Part shown: piece after piece, positions 58,520 to 64,000 of the stretch
Layout of the letters: each line of letters starts with the position of its first letter
How positions within the stretch are numbered: the stretch's first letter is position 1
Origin: Candidatus Syntrophopropionicum ammoniitolerans
GTDB lineage: Bacteria > Bacillota > Desulfotomaculia > Desulfotomaculales > Pelotomaculaceae
Direction of reading: 5' to 3'
NCBI GenBank assembly: GCA_013201395.1
Contig: JABMJD010000008.1
Location: forward strand, 1-64,000
Length of the DNA: 64,000 nt
Notes under the pieces: model-generated
What the model saw: the letters and a program-made list of their open reading frames with translations, nothing else
Databases searched by the model: none
Told to the model about the DNA's origin: nothing
Translations under genes and position numbers: made by a program

Positions 58520-61270
58520 CTAGATAGTTTTAACATCGTGCCAATTTGCACCTATTTTAATATCAATCACTAAAGGGACATCCAGCACCAGGGCATTTTC
58601 CATGCAATGTTTTACCAGTTTCTTTATTTGTTCCAGCTCTTCCGGCGGGAATTCAAAGATCAGTTCGTCATGTACCTGTAGAAGCATCTTTGCCTTGAGG
58701 CCATGTTCAGCCAGCTCGCGGCTGATATTAACCATGGCCAGCTTGATAATATCTGCGGCACTGCCCTGGATGGGGGTGTTCATAGCTGTACGCTCACCGG
58801 CATTGCGCAGGACGCGGTTAGGACTGAATAGGTCAGGCAGGTAACGCCGCCTGTTTAAAAGCGTAGTGACATAGCCCTTTTCCCTTGCTTCCCGGACAAC
58901 CCTTTCCAGATAGTCTTTTACCCCCGCATAGCGTTGAAAGTAGTTTTGAATATAACGGCGGGCTTCCTGCCTGCTCACCTTGATATCCCGGGCCAGGCCA
59001 AACTCGCTCAGGCCGTAGATAATGCCGAAATTGACTGCTTTTGCTCGGCTGCGCATTTCCGGGGTCACTTCATCCGGGCTAACGGCAAAAACCTCTGCTG
59101 CCGTCCGAGTGTGGATGTCTTCTCCACTCATAAAGGAGCCTATAAGTGTCTGATCCCTACTGATATGAGCAAGCACCCGCAGTTCGATTTGCGAATAGTC
59201 GGCCGCCAGCAGCAGGTTGCCTGGCTCAGAGGGAATAAAGACCTTCCTAATCAAACGGCCTGCCGGCAGCCTTATAGGTATATTCTGCAGATTGGGTTCA
59301 GCACTGGATAGCCTGCCGGTGGCAGTAACAGTTTGGTGGAATGTGGTGTGCAGGCGCCTGGTTTGTGAGTTTATCAGGGCAGCAAGGCCGTCTGTATAGG
59401 TTGATTTTAGCTTCATCAATTGGCGGTATTCCAACACTTTGACCACAATATCATGAGACATGGCTAGTTGATCTAATACCCTGGCATCTGTGGAATAGCC
59501 TGTCTTTGTCCTTTTAATGACCGGCAGCTTCAGCTCTTCAAACAACACCTTTCCCAGTTGTTTAGGGGAGTTAATATTAAATACCACACCGGCCAGCTGG
59601 TGAATTTGTTTCTCCAAATCCCCAATTTGGCGGCCCAATTCTGTGGACATCCCTTGTAAACCGTTCTGATCAACTGCTACCCCCATGATTTCCATTGTTG
59701 CCAGGACCTCCACCAGGGGCAACTCTACGTCAAAATAGAGCCTGTCTTGTTCATACAGGTTCATGCTTTTTTCCAGCAGGGGAACAAGCTGAGAAATGCA
59801 CAGGGCCTTGGCCGGCAGCTTTTTTTCACCTTCAGGCAGCACAGCGTCCAGGTGTTCCAGGGCAATATCAGCCAGATCGCTGTTGGCGGCGGCAGGGTTG
59901 AGCAGGTAGGAGGCAATCATAGTATCAAAGGCCAGGTGATTTAATTTTATTTTGTTTTTATGCAGCAGCCAAATTAGCTCTTTGGCGTTATGACAGTATT
60001 TTTTTATAGTGGGGTCTTCACAGACAGCTTTTAATGTGGTCAGATGTTCTCCCTGGGATGTTGCGGTAATGTCCGGTGTTTGTTCTATGTTTTGGAATAG
60101 GTTTGCCTGGTCTGTGGTGCCGTTTTCATGCTCTAACTGCAGGTTAAGATAATAGGCTCTATCTTCATCTAGAACAAATCCCACCTCAGTAATTCTCCAG
60201 CCGGCGTAATTTAAAGCCAGATAAACACGGCCCGCCTTTTGAGCAGCTTTGACAAAGTTTTTTTGTTTGGTGGGGGTATCCAGGTAGGTGTATGTTACCG
60301 GATAGGTTTCCAGGTCGGGTTCTGACAGCACCCGTTTTAACTTTTTACCCTTTCCCGGCCCTAATTTATCGCCTTCCTCTTGTCCTGTGTCCCTGATGCT
60401 GTCGCGATAGATGGATTTGATCAGTGATTTAAATTCTAGTTTTTTGAGCATTTGCAAAAGGTTGTGGTAGTCCGGTTTTTGAAGGCGGCACTCTTCCAGA
60501 TCAATTTCTGTGGGTACATGGCGATCAATGGTGGCCAGTTTTTTTGATAGTATGGCCAGGTCTTTTGAGTTGCTTACCAAATTGGAGGCGCGCCCGACTA
60601 GTTCATCGGCATGGGTGATGATTTCTTCCAATGTGCCGTATTCTTTGAGCAGGCGGGAAGCTGTTTTTTCACCGATACCCCGTATGCCCGGTATATTATC
60701 CGAACTATCACCGGTCAGGCCTCTAAAATCAGTGTACTGGCGCGGTGTAATGCCATAACGATCCCAGACCCTGCCTTCATCATATTCATCCAGTTCGCTG
60801 ATGCCCCGCTTTGTAAGCCTGACCCTGGTGAGGGGGGAAACTAGCTGGAGAGCGTCCCGATCTCCAGTCACTACAACGCTCTTCAGGCCATCCTGCTCAG
60901 CTATTTGTACTATGGAGCCAATCAGGTCATCTGCCTCGTAGCCATCCAACTCATATATTTTTACTTGCATAGCTTCTAATAGGTTTTTTACTAATGGAAA
61001 CTGTGGGCGGAGGTCCTCCGGCGTGGGTGGCCTGTTGGCCTTGTAATCTGCAAAATCAGCATGGCGGAAGGTTACCCGGCCTTTGTCAAATGCTATCGCT
61101 ACCCTGACCGGGGATTCATCTTTAATTAGTTTTACCAGCATGTTGGTAAAACCATAAACCGCGTTGGTTACCAGCCCTTCACTGGTTGAGAGCGGCGGAA
61201 TGGCGTGAAAAGCCCTATGGACCAGGCTGTTGCCATCAATTATAATTAAGTCAAGAATTTTATCTAGCAC
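58520..61270 (-). CDS. polA: DNA polymerase I
   Basis: 5' exonuclease domain, AADYSQIELRVLAHIS, AMNTPIQGSAADIIKLAM, LQVHDELIFE. Confidence 0.98.
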   Translation of the reverse strand: MLDKILDLIIIDGNSLVHRAFHAIPPLSTSEGLVTNAVYGFTNMLVKLIKDESPVRVAIAFDKGRVTFRHADFADYKANRPPTPEDLRPQFPLVKNLLEAMQVKIYELDGYEADDLIGSIVQIAEQDGLKSVVVTGDRDALQLVSPLTRVRLTKRGISELDEYDEGRVWDRYGITPRQYTDFRGLTGDSSDNIPGIRGIGEKTASRLLKEYGTLEEIITHADELVGRASNLVSNSKDLAILSKKLATIDRHVPTEIDLEECRLQKPDYHNLLQMLKKLEFKSLIKSIYRDSIRDTGQEEGDKLGPGKGKKLKRVLSEPDLETYPVTYTYLDTPTKQKNFVKAAQKAGRVYLALNYAGWRITEVGFVLDEDRAYYLNLQLEHENGTTDQANLFQNIEQTPDITATSQGEHLTTLKAVCEDPTIKKYCHNAKELIWLLHKNKIKLNHLAFDTMIASYLLNPAAANSDLADIALEHLDAVLPEGEKKLPAKALCISQLVPLLEKSMNLYEQDRLYFDVELPLVEVLATMEIMGVAVDQNGLQGMSTELGRQIGDLEKQIHQLAGVVFNINSPKQLGKVLFEELKLPVIKRTKTGYSTDARVLDQLAMSHDIVVKVLEYRQLMKLKSTYTDGLAALINSQTRRLHTTFHQTVTATGRLSSAEPNLQNIPIRLPAGRLIRKVFIPSEPGNLLLAADYSQIELRVLAHISRDQTLIGSFMSGEDIHTRTAAEVFAVSPDEVTPEMRSRAKAVNFGIIYGLSEFGLARDIKVSRQEARRYIQNYFQRYAGVKDYLERVVREAREKGYVTTLLNRRRYLPDLFSPNRVLRNAGERTAMNTPIQGSAADIIKLAMVNISRELAEHGLKAKMLLQVHDELIFEFPPEELEQIKKLVKHCMENALVLDVPLVIDIKIGANWHDVKTI

Positions 61271-61499
61271 CTACCTTATCTTAGTTTATTAAGGACAGTA
61301 GTGATCCTAATGTAAGTAATTTGTAGTATTACACCTGGCAAAGCAAAATACCTCCCTGCTCTAAAAAAATCACATCTTTGGAAAAAAATGCAGGACTTTA
61401 TCCAGCGGGAGCGAAAATATTTACCTATAAACATGGAGATCCAGACAGTTATTCCTGGATAATTGTGTTTTCTAATAGGGGAAGGAACGGTGGCTTTTC

Positions 61500-62996
61500 A
61501 TGCGCAAAATGCATTTTTTGCATTTTATCCTGGTGATAGTACTTATTTGTATCCTTGGCGGGGCAAGGCCATCTTTTGCCGCCGAGCACCCAGCTCCAGG
61601 TATGGATACCCTGGAGGAGATCCTCAGTGACGTACAGCTATTGCACATCAGTGTCCCAGACAACCAGACCCTGGTTAAGGGTGCCATTGAAGGTCTTATT
61701 GAAACCCTGGATGATCCGTACACCAACTACCTGACGCCGGAGGAGCTCAGGGAGTTTAGAAATACAATAGATGGTAACTATGTGGGCATCGGCGTGCAGA
61801 TGCAGCCGGGAAAAATATACCCCCAGGTTCTTAATACCATTGAAAATACCCCCGCCGGCAAAGCAGGCATAAGGCCGGGTGATTGGATCATAAAAATAGA
61901 TGGGGTTGATATTTCCAATGAGCTTTTGGGCCAGGTTGTGGAAAAAATTCGGGGGCCGGCGGGAACAAAATTAACCTTAACCATTCGCAGGGATGGAGCG
62001 GCCGATTTTGATATCATACTTACGCGGGCCGGGGTCACTACCCCTACTGTATCAGGTGATGTTCTTAATGGTAATGTCGGTTACATATATATTAGCATGT
62101 TTGGGGATCTTACCGGAGATGAATTTAAAAAAATATTAGGTAAGCTGATAGAGCGGGGGGCCTCCAAGCTAATTCTGGATTTACGGGATAATCCCGGTGG
62201 CATCATCCACCCGGCTCTCAGTGTCGGAGGTAACTTTATTGAACCGGGCAATGTTGTGGTCAGTATTTGTGATAACTTGGGCAATAGGGAAGAATATCTA
62301 GCCGAAAGGCTCGACGGCCAAGACATGCCCATAATTAAGGATATGACCGTGGCAGTGCTTGTCAACGAATATACCTCCAGCGCGGCCGAGTTGGTGGCGG
62401 GCGCACTCCAGGACTATGGACTGGCAACCCTAATTGGCGGACAGACCTTTGGCAAAGGTACTGTTCAGGCTGTAATCCCGCTGGAAACAGGTGGGGCTCT
62501 AAAGATTACAGTGGCCAGGTATTTTACACCCAGGGACAGGGCCATTGATGGTACAGGGTTGAAGCCTGACGTCCAGGTATTGACACCCGACCTATCCCCA
62601 GCGGTAGCCTATGCCTATCTTAATGGGGATGAGGATTATACGATAGTGTTTGATAGGGATAGAGATGAGGTAGTGGTGAATGGTATTCTTATCGGAAATG
62701 AGCGGATCATCCAACTGCAGAATAAAATCTACCTGCCGTTAAGACTATTGTTGGAATCTCTGGGGTATAAGGTTGATTGGTTGCCCGGCGAGGGTGTTGT
62801 GCAGGTGGTAGGGTCCCAGTCAGCGGCTTCCTTTTATCCAGGGGGCGACTATTATATTGTTAACGGTCAGACCTATCCGGCTACAGCAGAAGTTTTGTCC
62901 ATAGAAGGACATATGTATATTCAGGAATCCCTGTTGCCGTTTTTTAAGGCCATGATCAGACATGAGGGGAATACTGTCATTATTGAGAAAAAATAA
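61500..62996 (+). CDS. CtpA-type S41 peptidase (PDZ) with C-terminal copper-amine-oxidase-N-like domain
   Basis: PDZ GIRPGDWIIKIDG; NEYTSSAAELVAGALQDYGLATLIGGQTFGKG; YLPLRLLLESLGYKVDWLPGEGVVQV. Confidence 0.93.
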   Translation: MRKMHFLHFILVIVLICILGGARPSFAAEHPAPGMDTLEEILSDVQLLHISVPDNQTLVKGAIEGLIETLDDPYTNYLTPEELREFRNTIDGNYVGIGVQMQPGKIYPQVLNTIENTPAGKAGIRPGDWIIKIDGVDISNELLGQVVEKIRGPAGTKLTLTIRRDGAADFDIILTRAGVTTPTVSGDVLNGNVGYIYISMFGDLTGDEFKKILGKLIERGASKLILDLRDNPGGIIHPALSVGGNFIEPGNVVVSICDNLGNREEYLAERLDGQDMPIIKDMTVAVLVNEYTSSAAELVAGALQDYGLATLIGGQTFGKGTVQAVIPLETGGALKITVARYFTPRDRAIDGTGLKPDVQVLTPDLSPAVAYAYLNGDEDYTIVFDRDRDEVVVNGILIGNERIIQLQNKIYLPLRLLLESLGYKVDWLPGEGVVQVVGSQSAASFYPGGDYYIVNGQTYPATAEVLSIEGHMYIQESLLPFFKAMIRHEGNTVIIEKK

Positions 62997-63057
62997 TGGT
63001 TATGATATAAATAATAACAACCAATATGCTTTATAGTAGAGGAGGGTAAGGAGAAAA

Positions 63058-64000
63058 ATGCATATAAATAAAAAAATGCTTTATTCTCTTGAACAAGCAA
63101 GATGGCAGCGTGCCGGACAGGAACTACGGCATAGGCTAGGCCGGTTTGCTGATCAACAGGACTTTGCCAACGATGCTGCCCATGCCCAGGACCTCTATCT
63201 GGAATATATCGATAAAGAGCTGATAGATAGCGACGACGACTTTATTATGGAACGCTGTTTTGAATGGTTTATCTTTGATTACAGGTTGTGCAGTGGCAAG
63301 ACTATTATTGAAACATATCATGATAGACACCGCCAATCATTGAGTAAACATGAGGTTGCCTTATTGCAAAAATGGGCGGTTTCATACAATTCCATTTATG
63401 AAGTAATCGAGGTTTTACCGGAAGAAGGGCTAATAATAAGGGATATTTTTAATCCAACACAGATTAAGGTTGGCGATGTCAGCGCTTCCTTTGATATGGA
63501 GCAGGGTAGTATTCTTTTGATGAGGGTCCTACAGGTAGGGGAAGAATATGAATTTTCCACAAACGGTCTAGCGTTACCCGGTGAGCTAAAAGAACCACTG
63601 CGGCAGAAACTGCAAAGAGACTGGTCGGAGGTTTATAAAGGGAAAAAAATTAGTACACCCCGATGGGGATACTACCTAAAAGAAAGAGCCCATGTAATTA
63701 ATGCCTGGGTTATGAATTTGGGCATGCCGAATTCAGGATCCGGGAGGAATATGCTGGGGAAAGAAGCGATGGATAGAATAGCCATTCATACCATAACCTG
63801 CTGGCAGGAAGTGCTTGCCTCTATCAAAGGTTCCAGCCGGTTCAGGCTAATTGGTGAGACGAATGACGCCCTGGGTGCTTTCCAGCAGGCTACGGCAGCA
63901 ATACTTGGCCCGGGCCGCCATACTAAAACCCGGGAAAAAAATGTGGACGGCTGCGAGGGGAAGGGTCAGGGGCCTGATCAAGCATTGGATGTTTTGCAAC
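63058..64000 (+). CDS. Partial ORF open to the window end; resembles N-terminal regions of SEC-C-associated proteins
   Basis: Uninterrupted frame from ATG 63058 after ggagggtaaggag: MHINKKMLYSLEQARWQRAGQELRHRLGRF...FEWFIFDYRLCSGKTIIETYHDRHRQSLSKHEVALLQKWAVSYNSIYEVIEVLPEEGLIIRDIF; missing from ORF track because it has no stop. Confidence 0.72.
   Translation, partial: MHINKKMLYSLEQARWQRAGQELRHRLGRFADQQDFANDAAHAQDLYLEYIDKELIDSDDDFIMERCFEWFIFDYRLCSGKTIIETYHDRHRQSLSKHEVALLQKWAVSYNSIYEVIEVLPEEGLIIRDIFNPTQIKVGDVSASFDMEQGSILLMRVLQVGEEYEFSTNGLALPGELKEPLRQKLQRDWSEVYKGKKISTPRWGYYLKERAHVINAWVMNLGMPNSGSGRNMLGKEAMDRIAIHTITCWQEVLASIKGSSRFRLIGETNDALGAFQQATAAILGPGRHTKTREKNVDGCEGKGQGPDQALDVLQ

Overview
This 64 kb window looks like a chromosomal segment of a spore-forming, motile Clostridia-type Firmicute, probably Desulfotomaculum/Pelotomaculum-like (inference from gene content and order only). 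It has five blocks. (1) 1-7.1 kb is an accessory hotspot: the apparent 3' end of a group II intron, an HTH/LAGLIDADG/SANT-like endonuclease gene with an apparent frameshift, an Rpn-family nuclease gene with an internal EARG repeat, a partial second copy of that locus fused into a broken ImmA/PIN module, an intact VapBC-like toxin-antitoxin pair, and an array of six ~23-24 bp direct repeats. (2) 6.4-33.3 kb is one long flagellar cluster running yjfB-like, fliD, fliS, flaG, flgBC, fliEFGHIJK, flgD, flgE-type, fliL, a stand-alone SpoA/FliN-like gene, a fused fliO-fliP ORF, fliQR, flhBAFG, sigma-28, two flgF/G genes, fliM, fliY and an SLT transglycosylase. (3) 33.9-46.4 kb is mixed: HAD hydrolase, RHH protein, glycine-betaine ABC transporter with a perfect 16-bp-arm palindrome upstream of the ATPase gene, a three-gene MoxR AAA+ / VWA-HExxH protein / unknown operon, a UbiA/MenA prenyltransferase, an acyltransferase, an FMN reductase and an HD-GYP protein. 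(4) 46.4-52 kb carries a degraded Rpn fragment, two convergent collagen-like proteins with different C-terminal heads, two tandem GT2 glycosyltransferase-like genes and tRNA-Leu(GAG). (5) 52.2-64 kb is mostly housekeeping and sporulation: pssA/psd, sleB-like with an unusual repeat-rich leader, SLT, coaE, ytaF, mutM, polA, a CtpA-type S41 protease and a partial SEC-C-associated-like ORF. All calls come from reading the sequence and translated ORFs; no database searches were run.
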